A stretch of 21,285 bases of DNA from contig CAVFNZ010000030.1 in the NCBI GenBank assembly GCA_963624095.1, forward strand, positions 1 to 21,285, written 5' to 3'. Under the pieces are notes generated by a model. That model made no database searches and was not told where the DNA came from. It saw nothing but the letters and a program-made list of their open reading frames with translations. A program made the position numbers and the translations under genes. Source of the stretch: Phocaeicola_A sp963624095 (GTDB lineage Bacteria; Bacteroidota; Bacteroidia; Bacteroidales; Bacteroidaceae). Below are positions 1-8,880 of the stretch, in pieces (within the stretch, counting starts at the first letter, position 1; every line of letters begins with the position of its first letter).

Positions 1-420
1 GTGATTAACTACACCGCCAATGTCTCTCTGTTCATCCAACGGGCGTTGAACCCCGCCAAAGTCTCCTCCATCCGCTTGGACGAGGAGAACCGCAAGGCGG
101 AGGTTTACCTGAAACCCGAGGAGGTCTCTTTGGCAATCGGTAAAGGTGGCCTGAACATCAAACTGGCCAGTATGCTTACCGACTATACGATAGACGTGTT
201 CCGCGAACTGGATGAGGTAACGGAAGAGGAGGATATCTACCTTGACGAGTTCAGGGACGAGATAGACGAGTGGGTCATCAACGCCATCAAGAGTATCGGC
301 ATCGATACGGCGAAAGGTGTACTCAACGCTCCTCGTGAAATGCTCATCGAAAAGGCGGATCTGGAAGAAGATACGGTAGATGAAGTATTGAGAATATTAA
401 AGGCTGAATTTGAGGAGTAA
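1..420 (+). CDS. nusA: Transcription termination/antitermination protein NusA, C-terminal part (5' truncated)
   Basis: This is the last 139 codons of NusA, an RNA-polymerase-associated factor for pausing, termination and antitermination. The frame is open at base 1, so the GTG there is not a true start; NusA proteins are normally over 400 residues. The segment EVSLAIGKGGLNIKLASML (residues about 40-58) contains the IGKGG loop typical of a KH RNA-binding domain, here the second KH domain. It is followed by an acidic helical tail (roughly residues 70-139) that resembles a helix-hairpin-helix-like C-terminal module. The stop (418-420) lies 3 nt before infB. The nusA-infB order is the conserved bacterial arrangement, which supports the identification. 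The upstream partner (usually rimP) would be outside the window. Confidence 0.93.
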   Translation: MINYTANVSLFIQRALNPAKVSSIRLDEENRKAEVYLKPEEVSLAIGKGGLNIKLASMLTDYTIDVFRELDEVTEEEDIYLDEFRDEIDEWVINAIKSIGIDTAKGVLNAPREMLIEKADLEEDTVDEVLRILKAEFEE

Positions 421-423
421 AGT

Positions 424-3414
424 ATGACGATTAGATTAAACAAAGTAACAAGAGATTTAAATGTAGGAATAACGACTGTTGTCGAGTTCTTGCAGAAGAA
501 AGGATTCTCCGTGGAAGCGAATCCGAACACGAAGATTTCGGAAGAGCAATACGATTTACTCGTTAAGGAGTTCAGCAAGGACAAGAGTCTGAAGATGGAA
601 TCGGAGAACTTGCGTGAACGCCAAATCAAGGACCGCGCCAAGAGTTTCGCTTCTGCCAACGACGGCGTGGTCGACACGAACACTAAAAAAGAAGAGGTTG
701 AAAAGCCGTTTGCGCCCGAGGATTCCCGGCCTAAGTTCAAACCGGTGGGGAAAATAGATTTGGACAGTCTGAACAAGAAGAAGCCTGCTCCCGCCCCTGC
801 CGTAAAGGAACAACCGGCGGAGAAGGAGACGCAGCCCGCGCAGCCTGTTGAGAGAGAAAAGAAAGAGGAAACTCCCCAAGCGGTGTCGGTGGCTAAGGAA
901 CAGCCTGCCGTAACGGCAAATGCCGCGGCGTTGGAGGAGACAAAGAAAACGGATATGAAGTCTGAAGAACCGACGGAAAAGCAAGCGGCAGAACCCGTTG
1001 CCGCTCCGCAGCGGAAAGAGGCGGAAGTCAATGCCCCGAGCCAGGAGGCGGCTACGGAGACGGTGAAAAAGGCGGATGAGGATGTGTTCCATCTCTCCAA
1101 GCCCGAGTTCGTCTCCAAAATCAACGTGGTGGGACAGATTGACCTGGCCGCGCTGAATCAGTCGACACGCCCGAAGAAGAAGTCGAAAGAGGAGAAGAAG
1201 AAAGAGCGTGAGGAGAAGGAGAAACTCCGTATGGAACAGAAACGGCAGATGAAAGACGCCATAATCAAGGAAATACGGAAGGTTGACGACAGAGCTCCGA
1301 AGGCGGACGGCAATGACGATGACAGCAGACGCAACAAGAAGAAACGCAGCCGCATCAACAAGGAACGGGTGGACATCAATACGATGGACAACAATAACCG
1401 CCGGTCGGGCAACAATGGTGGCAACAAAGGCCAGCAGGGCCAGGGTGCCAACAACAACGCCGGCAAACACGGTGGCAAGGACCGTTTCAAGAAACCTTTC
1501 GCCAAGGCGGAGGTCAGCGACGAAGATGTGGCTAAGCAGGTAAAGGAGACGTTGGCCCGCCTCACCAACAAAGGCAAAACCAAGGCTTCGAAGTACCGTA
1601 AGGAGAAACGTGAGAACGTGCTCAACCGCCAGCAGGAACTCGAAAACCAGGAACAGGCGGAGAGCAAGACGCTGAAACTGACTGAGTTCGTTACGGCCAA
1701 TGAGTTGGCCAACATGATGGATGTGCCTGTGACCAAGGTCATCGGTACCTGCATGAGCATCGGCATCATGGTCTCCATCAACCAACGCCTCGATGCCGAA
1801 ACCATCAACCTGGTTGCCGATGAGTTTGGCTTCAAGACCGAATATGTGAGCGCGGAAGTGGCTGAGGCCATTACCGAAGAGGAGGACAACGAAGAAGACC
1901 TGTTGCCGCGTGCGCCCATCGTTACGGTGATGGGACACGTCGACCACGGTAAGACTTCGCTGCTCGACTATATCCGCAAGGCGAACGTGATTGCCGGTGA
2001 GGCCGGAGGTATCACACAGCACATCGGCGCCTACAACGTGACCCTGGAGGACGGTCGTCGCATCACCTTCCTCGATACTCCGGGACACGAAGCCTTCACG
2101 GCCATGCGTGCCCGCGGTGCCAAGGTCACCGACGTGGCCATCATCATTGTGGCGGCCGACGACGACGTGATGCCTCAGACCAAGGAAGCCATCAATCATG
2201 CCATGGCAGCCGGCGTACCTATCGTCTTTGCCATCAACAAGATAGACAAGCCTACCGCTAATCCCGACAAGATCAAGGAGGAGCTGGCGGGCATGAACTT
2301 CCTCGTTGAGGAGTGGGGCGGCAAATACCAGTCGCAGGACATCTCGGCCAAGAAAGGCATCGGAGTGCCCGAGCTGATGGAGAAAGTGCTGCTGGAAGCC
2401 GAACTGCTCGACCTGAAGGCCAATCCGAACCGCCGTGCCACGGGTTCCATCATCGAGTCGACCTTGGACAAGGGACGTGGCTACATCGCTACGGTGCTCG
2501 TTGCCAACGGAACACTGAGGGTGGGCGACATCGTGCTGGCGGGAACCAACTACGGTAGGGTGAAGGCCATGTTCAACGAGCGTAACCAGCGCATCAAGGA
2601 GGCCGGCCCGGCAGAACCCGCGTTGGTCTTGGGACTCAACGGCGCTCCGCAGGCTGGTGACACGTTCCATGTGATAGAGACGGAACAAGAGGCGCGCGAG
2701 ATAGCCAACAAGCGCGAGCAGCTGCAACGCGAGCAGGGCTTGCGTACCCAGAAGATGCTTACCCTCGATGAGGTGGGCCGCCGTTTGGCTTTGGGCGACT
2801 TCCACGAACTGAACGTGATAGTGAAGGGCGACGTGGACGGATCTATCGAGGCATTGAGCGATTCGCTGATCAAACTCTCCACCGCCAATATTCAGGTGAA
2901 CGTCATCCACAAGGCCGTAGGCCAGATATCGGAGTCCGATGTCAGCCTGGCCGCCGCTTCCAATGCCATCATCATCGGTTTCCAGGTTCGTCCCTCCATG
3001 CAGGCGCGCAAGACCGCTGAGCAGGAAGGCGTGGACATCCGCCTCTACTCCATCATCTATGATGCCATAGAGGACGTGAAGGCTGCCATGGAAGGTATGT
3101 TGGCACCCGAGATGAAAGAGGAAGTGACCGCCACGCTGGAGGTTCGCGAGGTGTTCCACATCACCAAGGTGGGTACCGTTGCCGGTGCGTTGGTGAAGGA
3201 AGGAAAGGTGAAACGTTCCGACAAGGCGCGTGTCATCCGCGACGGTATCGTCATCTTCACGGGCGAAATCAATGCCCTGAAGCGTTTCAAGGACGATGTG
3301 AAAGAGGTTTCCGTCAACTTCGAGTGCGGTATCAGCCTCCAGAACTACAACGACCTGAAGGTGGACGATGTCATCGAGACATTCCAGGAAGTGGAAGTGA
3401 AGGCCACTTTATAG
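424..3414 (+). CDS. infB: Translation initiation factor IF-2
   Basis: This GTPase brings initiator fMet-tRNA to the 30S subunit and promotes 50S joining. It has 996 residues, long for the family because of an extended N-terminal half. An IF2_N-type helical domain occupies residues about 1-50. A Lys/Glu/Ala/Pro-rich linker with Asn/Gly-rich patches follows to about 415, then a second IF2_N-like segment at about 417-475. The GTPase motifs are intact: G1 GHVDHGKT (504-511), G3 DTPGH (551-555), G4 NKID (605-608) and G5 SAK (641-643). Domains II-IV and the fMet-tRNA-binding C-terminus follow to the end. The linker contains a short internal repeat, VGKIDLDSLN at 108-117 and VGQIDLAALN at 236-245. 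The ATG is 3 nt after the nusA stop, so the two genes are cotranscribed. The large antisense reading frames opposite it are composition artefacts. Confidence 0.98.
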   Translation: MTIRLNKVTRDLNVGITTVVEFLQKKGFSVEANPNTKISEEQYDLLVKEFSKDKSLKMESENLRERQIKDRAKSFASANDGVVDTNTKKEEVEKPFAPEDSRPKFKPVGKIDLDSLNKKKPAPAPAVKEQPAEKETQPAQPVEREKKEETPQAVSVAKEQPAVTANAAALEETKKTDMKSEEPTEKQAAEPVAAPQRKEAEVNAPSQEAATETVKKADEDVFHLSKPEFVSKINVVGQIDLAALNQSTRPKKKSKEEKKKEREEKEKLRMEQKRQMKDAIIKEIRKVDDRAPKADGNDDDSRRNKKKRSRINKERVDINTMDNNNRRSGNNGGNKGQQGQGANNNAGKHGGKDRFKKPFAKAEVSDEDVAKQVKETLARLTNKGKTKASKYRKEKRENVLNRQQELENQEQAESKTLKLTEFVTANELANMMDVPVTKVIGTCMSIGIMVSINQRLDAETINLVADEFGFKTEYVSAEVAEAITEEEDNEEDLLPRAPIVTVMGHVDHGKTSLLDYIRKANVIAGEAGGITQHIGAYNVTLEDGRRITFLDTPGHEAFTAMRARGAKVTDVAIIIVAADDDVMPQTKEAINHAMAAGVPIVFAINKIDKPTANPDKIKEELAGMNFLVEEWGGKYQSQDISAKKGIGVPELMEKVLLEAELLDLKANPNRRATGSIIESTLDKGRGYIATVLVANGTLRVGDIVLAGTNYGRVKAMFNERNQRIKEAGPAEPALVLGLNGAPQAGDTFHVIETEQEAREIANKREQLQREQGLRTQKMLTLDEVGRRLALGDFHELNVIVKGDVDGSIEALSDSLIKLSTANIQVNVIHKAVGQISESDVSLAAASNAIIIGFQVRPSMQARKTAEQEGVDIRLYSIIYDAIEDVKAAMEGMLAPEMKEEVTATLEVREVFHITKVGTVAGALVKEGKVKRSDKARVIRDGIVIFTGEINALKRFKDDVKEVSVNFECGISLQNYNDLKVDDVIETFQEVEVKATL

Positions 3415-3527
3415 TGAACCGAAGTGCCGCAAAGGCATCCTGATAGAATGATAACCGCAGTGTGTCAATTGCCGAATAATGTTGTTTGTGTGATTGGCAC
3501 ACTGATGTTTAGCCGATAACGAGAGAT

Positions 3528-4028
3528 ATGACAGTAATAGACATCGTGATACTGGTCATCCTGGCTGCCGGGATGATATTGGGCTACCGCAAGGGTTTCT
3601 TCAAGCAACTCTCCTCTGTGCTGGGGTTGGTGGCAGGACTCTTTGTGGCGCGTGCGCTCTATGTCATGGTAGGCGAGCAGCTGGCCCCTCACATCGGGAC
3701 ATCCGAGTCGGTGGCGCAGGTTCTCGCGTTTCTCCTCATCTGGGCCATCGTGCCGATGGTTATCTACGTGGCGGCTACCATGCTCACCAAAGCACTCGAC
3801 ATCGTGCATCTGGGCATCCTCAACCGGTTTGGCGGAGCGTTGCTGGGCATGCTTCTCTGCTTGCTCTGGATAGGCTTGTTGATACACATTCTGCAATTTG
3901 TCGATACCCAGGAGGCGATTATCGGAAAGGAGATGAAAGAGGCTTCGTTCTTCTACAATCCCATCCATGAATTCTCCGATGTCTTCTTCCCGGCTATCAA
4001 GGATATGACCAAACAAATTATAAAGTAA
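3528..4028 (+). CDS. CvpA-family integral membrane protein
   Basis: This 166-residue inner-membrane protein has about four hydrophobic segments (near residues 4-20, 25-48, 62-85 and 100-122). It opens with a CvpA/colicin-V-production-like N-terminus: a hydrophobic helix followed by GYRKGFFKQL and an LxGLVAGLFVA helix. In Escherichia coli the family is linked to colicin V production; its general function is poorly defined. It starts 113 nt after infB and stops 3 nt before sufB, so it is almost certainly cotranscribed with the suf genes and may be the first gene of that operon. I saw no convincing Bacteroides promoter in the 113-nt gap, only a small inverted repeat (GTGTG, 5-nt loop, CACAC at 3488-3502). 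Read-through from infB is therefore possible. Confidence 0.88.
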   Translation: MTVIDIVILVILAAGMILGYRKGFFKQLSSVLGLVAGLFVARALYVMVGEQLAPHIGTSESVAQVLAFLLIWAIVPMVIYVAATMLTKALDIVHLGILNRFGGALLGMLLCLLWIGLLIHILQFVDTQEAIIGKEMKEASFFYNPIHEFSDVFFPAIKDMTKQIIK

Positions 4029-4031
4029 GCT

Positions 4032-5522
4032 ATGCTGAATAAAGATAAAGCTGAACTGCCGAACACCGCGCAAGGGACGGACGACCCGAACCGGCTGGTG
4101 AAGCGGATAGCTCAGGAAAAATATAAATACGGATTTACGACCGACGTGCATACGGAGGTCATCGAACGGGGTCTCAACGAAGAGGTGGTACGCCTGATAT
4201 CGGCCAAGAAGAACGAGCCGGAATGGCTGCTTGAGTTCCGCCTGAAAGCCTTTCGCTACTGGCAGACACAGGAGATGCCCACATGGGCGCACCTCACCAT
4301 CCCCGAGATAGACTACCAGGCCATCTCGTACTATGCCGCTCCCACGAAAAAGGAGGGGCCGAAGAATATGGACGAGGTAGACCCGGAACTGATAAAGACC
4401 TTCGATAAGCTCGGCATCCCCTTGGAAGAGCGCATGGCACTGAGCGGCGTGGCCGTGGATGCCGTAATGGACTCCATCTCCGTGAAGACCACCTTCAAGG
4501 AGACGCTGATGGAGAAGGGCATCATCTTTTGCTCCATCAGTGAGGCCGTGCGCGAGCATCCCGACCTGGTGAAGACCTATCTGGGCTCCGTAGTACCCTA
4601 TCGCGACAACTTCTTCGCCGCGTTGAACTCGGCCGTGTTTAGCGACGGGTCGTTCGTCTACATTCCCAAAGGCGTACGCTGCCCCATGGAGCTCTCTACC
4701 TATTTCCGCATCAACGCGGCCAACACCGGGCAGTTCGAACGCACGCTCATCGTGGCGGATGACGACAGCTACGTCTCTTACCTGGAGGGCTGCACCGCGC
4801 CGATGCGCGACGAGAACCAACTCCACGCCGCTATCGTGGAGATTGTGGTGCACGACCGGGCCGAGGTGAAATACAGCACCGTGCAGAACTGGTATCCCGG
4901 TGATGCCGAAGGCAAGGGCGGTGTCTACAACTTCGTCACCAAACGCGGCCATTGCAAGGGCGTGGACAGCAAACTCTCGTGGACGCAAGTGGAGACGGGG
5001 TCGGCCATCACCTGGAAGTATCCGAGCTGTGTGCTGAGCGGCGACAACTCGCAAGCGGAGTTCTACTCCGTTGCCGTGACCAACAACTACCAACAGGCGG
5101 ACACGGGCACCAAGATGATTCACTTGGGCAAGAACACCCGCAGTACCATCATCAGCAAGGGCATCTCCGCCGGCAAGAGCCAAAACTCCTACCGCGGACT
5201 GGTGAAGGTGGGTGAGCGTGCCGACAACGCGCGCAACTACAGCCAGTGCGACTCCCTGTTGCTGGGTAGCCAGTGTGGGGCTCACACCTTCCCTTACATG
5301 GACGTACACAACGAAACCGCGGTGGTGGAACACGAAGCCACCACCTCCAAGATATCCGAAGACCAACTGTTCTACTGCAACCAGCGAGGCATCCCCACGG
5401 AGGATGCCATCGGGCTGATAGTGAACGGCTATGCCAAGGAAGTGCTCAACAAACTGCCCATGGAGTTTGCCGTGGAGGCGCAGAAGCTCCTCTCCGTGTC
5501 GCTCGAAGGCAGTGTAGGATAA
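4032..5522 (+). CDS. sufB: Fe-S cluster scaffold protein SufB
   Basis: This 496-residue protein is the core scaffold subunit of the cytoplasmic SufBCD complex, where sulfur from SufS and iron are assembled into a cluster. The C-terminal beta-helix core is highly characteristic, including YSQCDSLLLGSQCGAHTFPY and VVEHEATTSKISEDQLFYC. Cys406 (in SQCDSL) and Glu433-His434-Glu435 fall where the E. coli sulfur-acceptor Cys405 and Glu432/His433/Glu434 are expected. Cys415 and Cys447 are additional cysteines in this block. Length and domain order match the family. The ATG lies 3 nt after the cvpA stop and the stop is 31 nt before sufC. The start was chosen for this tight spacing. Function follows from the family; the residue correspondence was made by eye. 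Confidence 0.97.
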   Translation: MLNKDKAELPNTAQGTDDPNRLVKRIAQEKYKYGFTTDVHTEVIERGLNEEVVRLISAKKNEPEWLLEFRLKAFRYWQTQEMPTWAHLTIPEIDYQAISYYAAPTKKEGPKNMDEVDPELIKTFDKLGIPLEERMALSGVAVDAVMDSISVKTTFKETLMEKGIIFCSISEAVREHPDLVKTYLGSVVPYRDNFFAALNSAVFSDGSFVYIPKGVRCPMELSTYFRINAANTGQFERTLIVADDDSYVSYLEGCTAPMRDENQLHAAIVEIVVHDRAEVKYSTVQNWYPGDAEGKGGVYNFVTKRGHCKGVDSKLSWTQVETGSAITWKYPSCVLSGDNSQAEFYSVAVTNNYQQADTGTKMIHLGKNTRSTIISKGISAGKSQNSYRGLVKVGERADNARNYSQCDSLLLGSQCGAHTFPYMDVHNETAVVEHEATTSKISEDQLFYCNQRGIPTEDAIGLIVNGYAKEVLNKLPMEFAVEAQKLLSVSLEGSVG

Positions 5523-5553
5523 TGTCATTACGTATCACAGAAAATTCAAAGCA

Positions 5554-6306
5554 ATGTTAGAGATAAAAGATTTGCATGCCACCATCAATGGCAAAGAGAT
5601 ATTGAAAGGCATCAACCTCACGGTGAAGACGGGTGAGGTGCATGCCATCATGGGTCCCAACGGATCGGGTAAGAGCACGCTCAGCAACGTCCTGGTGGGG
5701 CATCCCGCCTACGAGGTAACCAAAGGCTCCGTCACGTTCGACGGCAAGGACCTGCTGAAGATGAGCCCCGAAGACCGTAGCCACGAAGGTCTGTTCCTCT
5801 CTTTCCAATATCCCGTGGAAATCCCCGGCGTGAGCATGGTCAACTTCATGCGTACCGCCGTCAACGAACAACGCAGGTACAAAGGACTGCCGGCCTTGAG
5901 TGCCAGTGAGTTCCTGAAACTGATGCGTGAGAAGCGGGCCGTTGTGGAGCTGGACAATAAACTGGCCAACCGCTCCGTGAACGAAGGCTTCAGTGGGGGC
6001 GAGAAGAAGCGCAACGAAATCTTCCAGATGGCGATGCTCGAACCGAAGCTCAGTATCCTCGACGAGACGGACTCCGGCCTCGACATCGATGCCTTGCGTA
6101 TCGTGGCCGAGGGTGTCAACAAACTGAAGACTCCCCAGACGAGCGTGATGGTGATTACCCACTACCAACGCCTGCTCGACTACATCAAGCCGGACATCGT
6201 GCATGTGCTCTACAAAGGGCGCATCGTGAAGACCGCAGGTCCGGAGCTGGCATTGGAGCTCGAAGAAAAAGGATATGATTGGATAAAGAAAGAACTGGGA
6301 GAGTAA
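5554..6306 (+). CDS. sufC: Fe-S cluster assembly ATPase SufC
   Basis: This 250-residue ABC-type ATPase powers the SufBCD scaffold complex in the cytoplasm and is not a transporter. Walker A GPNGSGKST is at residues 34-42. The ABC signature SGGEKKR is at 147-153. Walker B with the catalytic glutamate, LSILDETDSGLD, is at 166-177, and the switch histidine is in VMVITHYQRLL. The ETDSGLDIDAL stretch and the modified signature are typical of SufC and separate it from transport ABC proteins. The stop codon is 1 nt before the sufD ATG, so the pair is translationally coupled or nearly so. Confidence 0.98.
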   Translation: MLEIKDLHATINGKEILKGINLTVKTGEVHAIMGPNGSGKSTLSNVLVGHPAYEVTKGSVTFDGKDLLKMSPEDRSHEGLFLSFQYPVEIPGVSMVNFMRTAVNEQRRYKGLPALSASEFLKLMREKRAVVELDNKLANRSVNEGFSGGEKKRNEIFQMAMLEPKLSILDETDSGLDIDALRIVAEGVNKLKTPQTSVMVITHYQRLLDYIKPDIVHVLYKGRIVKTAGPELALELEEKGYDWIKKELGE

Positions 6307-6307
6307 G

Positions 6308-7651
6308 ATGAAGTCAGAACAACAATATATCGACCTGTTCCGCCAGTGCGAGACGGCTCTCAACGAGCATAGCGCGAAGGTGCTGAACGCTCCGCGCAGA
6401 CGTGCCTTCGACGACTTCTGTCGGTTGGGATTCCCTACGCGCAACCAAGAGCGGTACAAATATACCGACATGGCGGAACTCTTCGCTCCGGACTACGGGC
6501 TGAACCTGAACCGCCTGACGATACCCGTCAATCCCTACGAAGTCTTCAAGTGCGACGTGCCCAACATGAGCACCCAACTCTATTTCCTGGTGAACGACAT
6601 GTTCTGCACGCAAACGTTGCCCAAATGCTATCTGCCCGGAGGCGTGCTGTTGGGAAGCCTCAAGGAGATGGCCGCGCAATATCCCACTTTTGTGGGCCGA
6701 TACTATGGCCAGTTGGCCGACACCTCCAAGGATGGTGTCGTGGCGCTCAACACGATGTTGGCTCAGGATGGTTTCATCCTCTATGTGCCCGACGGGGTGG
6801 TGGTGAACAAACCCATCCAGTTGGTCAATATCTGGCATGCCGATGTCGACCTCATGGCCAATCGCCGCTTGTTGGTTATCCTGGGCGAACGTGCCGAGGC
6901 CAGCCTGCTGGTGTGCGACCATGCCATGGATGCCCATAAGTTCCTGGGGACGCAAGTCACCGAGGTCTTTGCCAGTGCCGGCTCGCGCCTGGACTTCTAC
7001 GAACTGGAAGAGACGCACAACGACACGGTCCGCTGCGGCAACCTCTTCGTACGTCAGGAGGCGGACAGCAACGTGCTGATCAATGGCATGACACTGCACA
7101 ACGGCATCACCCGCAACACCGTGGAGGTGTCGCTTGAGGGTCGCGGCGCGGAAGTCAACCTGTTGGGTATGGCCATCGAGGACAAGCACCAACGGGTGGA
7201 CAACCACACGTTTATCGACCACAAGGCATCGGATTGCACCAGCAACGAACTCTTCAAATATGTACTTGATGACAGTGCCGTGGGGGCTTTTGCCGGTAAG
7301 GTGCTCGTACGCGAAGGAGCCCAACGAACCTCCTCGCAGCAGACCAACCGCAACCTCTGCGCCACCCGTGAGGCTCGCATGTTCACGCAGCCGCAGCTGG
7401 AAATCTATGCCGACGACGTGAAGTGCAGCCACGGTGCTACGGTGGGCCAACTCGATGATGAGGCCCTCTTCTACATGCGTCAGCGAGGCATCTCCGAGCG
7501 TGAGGCCCGCATGCTGCTGATGTTCGCCTTTGTGAACGATGTGCTCGACGGCATCCGTCTGGACGCGCTGAAGGAACGTCTGCGCCGGTTGGTGGAGAAA
7601 CGCTTCCGGGGCGAACTGAACAAATGTCAAGGATGCACCATCTGTAAATAG
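6308..7651 (+). CDS. sufD: Fe-S cluster assembly protein SufD
   Basis: This 447-residue paralogue of SufB pairs with it in the SufBC2D complex. An N-terminal helical part containing FPTRNQERYKYTDM is followed by the beta-helix core. The motif KCSHGATVGQLDDEALFYMRQRGIS is diagnostic; His375 matches the position of E. coli SufD His360, implicated in cluster assembly at the SufB-SufD interface. The protein ends in CQGCTICK, giving a Cys440-X2-Cys443-X2-Cys446 tail (see findings). It sits between sufC (1-nt gap) and sufS (7-nt gap) in the usual B-C-D-S order. Identification is secure; the role of the cysteine tail is unknown to me. Confidence 0.97.
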   Translation: MKSEQQYIDLFRQCETALNEHSAKVLNAPRRRAFDDFCRLGFPTRNQERYKYTDMAELFAPDYGLNLNRLTIPVNPYEVFKCDVPNMSTQLYFLVNDMFCTQTLPKCYLPGGVLLGSLKEMAAQYPTFVGRYYGQLADTSKDGVVALNTMLAQDGFILYVPDGVVVNKPIQLVNIWHADVDLMANRRLLVILGERAEASLLVCDHAMDAHKFLGTQVTEVFASAGSRLDFYELEETHNDTVRCGNLFVRQEADSNVLINGMTLHNGITRNTVEVSLEGRGAEVNLLGMAIEDKHQRVDNHTFIDHKASDCTSNELFKYVLDDSAVGAFAGKVLVREGAQRTSSQQTNRNLCATREARMFTQPQLEIYADDVKCSHGATVGQLDDEALFYMRQRGISEREARMLLMFAFVNDVLDGIRLDALKERLRRLVEKRFRGELNKCQGCTICK

Positions 7652-7658
7652 AACGACT

Positions 7659-8876
7659 ATGATGTACGATATCAACAAAGTCCGTGAAGACTTTCCCATC
7701 CTGCGACGAGAAGTCTATGGCAAGCCTCTCGTCTATTTCGACAACGGGGCTACCACCCAGAAGCCCCGTTGCGTGGTGGAGGCCATCACCAACGAATACT
7801 ATTCCGTGAACGCCAACGTGCACCGGGGCGTGCATTTCCTCTCCCAACAGGCTACCGAACTCCATGAGGCATCCCGTGAGACGGTGCGCCGATTCATCAA
7901 CGCGCGCTCTACCAACGAGATTGTCTTCACCCGGGGTACCACGGAGAGCATCAATCTACTTGCCGCCACCTTTGGCGAGGCTTTCATGCGGGAGGGCGAT
8001 GAGGTCATTGTCTCCGTGATGGAGCATCATAGCGACATTGTCCCCTGGCAACTGCTGGCCGCCCGCAGCGGCATCGCCTTGAAGGTGATACCGATGAACG
8101 ACCGGGGCGAACTCCTCCTCGATGAATACGAGAAACTCTTTTCCGACAAGACCAAAATCGTCTGTGTGGCTCATGTGAGCAATGTGCTGGGCACCATCAA
8201 TCCCGTGAAGCGGATGATTGCCACCGCCCATGCCCATGGTGTGCCTGTCCTGGTAGACGGGGCGCAGTCCGTTCCTCATATGCCTGTTGACGTGCAGGAC
8301 CTGGATGCCGACTTCTTCGCCTTTAGTGGCCATAAGGTCTATGGACCCACCGGTGTGGGCGTGCTCTATGGCAAGGAGGCGTGGCTCGACAAGCTGCCTC
8401 CTTACCAGGGTGGCGGTGAGATGATACAGAGCGTATCCTTCGAGAAGACCACCTTCAACGAACTGCCTTACAAGTTCGAGGCAGGCACACCCGACTACAT
8501 CGGCACCACCTCCTTGGCCAAGGCACTCGACTACGTCACCGCCTTGGGTATGGAAAACATTGCCGCCTACGAACAGGAGTTGACGCGGTATGCCATGGAG
8601 CGTCTGCGCGCTGTCGATGGTATGCGCATCTTTGGTGAGGCGGCGGACAAGGGCAGTGTCATCTCTTTCCTCGTTGGCGACATCCACCATTTCGATATGG
8701 GTACGCTGCTCGACCGCTTGGGTATTGCCGTCCGCACCGGCCATCACTGCGCCCAGCCGTTGATGCAACGCTTAGGCATAGAAGGCACCGTGCGCGCCTC
8801 TTTCGCCCTCTACAATACCAAGGAGGAGATTGACGTGCTGGTGGCCGGCATCGAGCGTGTGAGCCGGATGTTCTGA
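7659..8876 (+). CDS. sufS: Cysteine desulfurase SufS (PLP-dependent)
   Basis: This 405-residue class-V aminotransferase-fold enzyme converts L-cysteine to alanine and a protein persulfide that feeds SufBCD. The PLP Schiff-base lysine is Lys226 in FSGHKVYGPTG. The persulfide cysteine is Cys364 in RTGHHCAQPLM. Both have the same numbers as in E. coli SufS. Substrate/PLP motifs include NGATTQKP near the N-terminus and THE-like VMEHHSDIVPWQ around residue 122-133. The RxGHHC motif marks a group II desulfurase, which normally needs a SufE or SufU partner; none is encoded in the window. The ORF offers two consecutive ATGs (7659 and 7662); the first is kept. It is the last gene of the operon and its stop is 4 nt from the convergent ATPase stop. 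Confidence 0.97.
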   Translation: MMYDINKVREDFPILRREVYGKPLVYFDNGATTQKPRCVVEAITNEYYSVNANVHRGVHFLSQQATELHEASRETVRRFINARSTNEIVFTRGTTESINLLAATFGEAFMREGDEVIVSVMEHHSDIVPWQLLAARSGIALKVIPMNDRGELLLDEYEKLFSDKTKIVCVAHVSNVLGTINPVKRMIATAHAHGVPVLVDGAQSVPHMPVDVQDLDADFFAFSGHKVYGPTGVGVLYGKEAWLDKLPPYQGGGEMIQSVSFEKTTFNELPYKFEAGTPDYIGTTSLAKALDYVTALGMENIAAYEQELTRYAMERLRAVDGMRIFGEAADKGSVISFLVGDIHHFDMGTLLDRLGIAVRTGHHCAQPLMQRLGIEGTVRASFALYNTKEEIDVLVAGIERVSRMF

Positions 8877-8880
8877 CGAG

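Noticed and set aside
556..3159. 867-codon open frame antisense to infB
   Set aside because: It has low-complexity, Leu/Arg/His-rich translation without domains, fully opposite a well-recognised gene. It is a by-product of GC-rich codon use.
3465..5528. 687-codon open frame antisense to cvpA and sufB
   Set aside because: It spans two clear genes and their junction on the other strand, has His/Val/Gly-rich composition and no recognisable domain.
6314..7699. 461-codon open frame antisense to sufD
   Set aside because: Shadow of sufD; no motif and no start signal.
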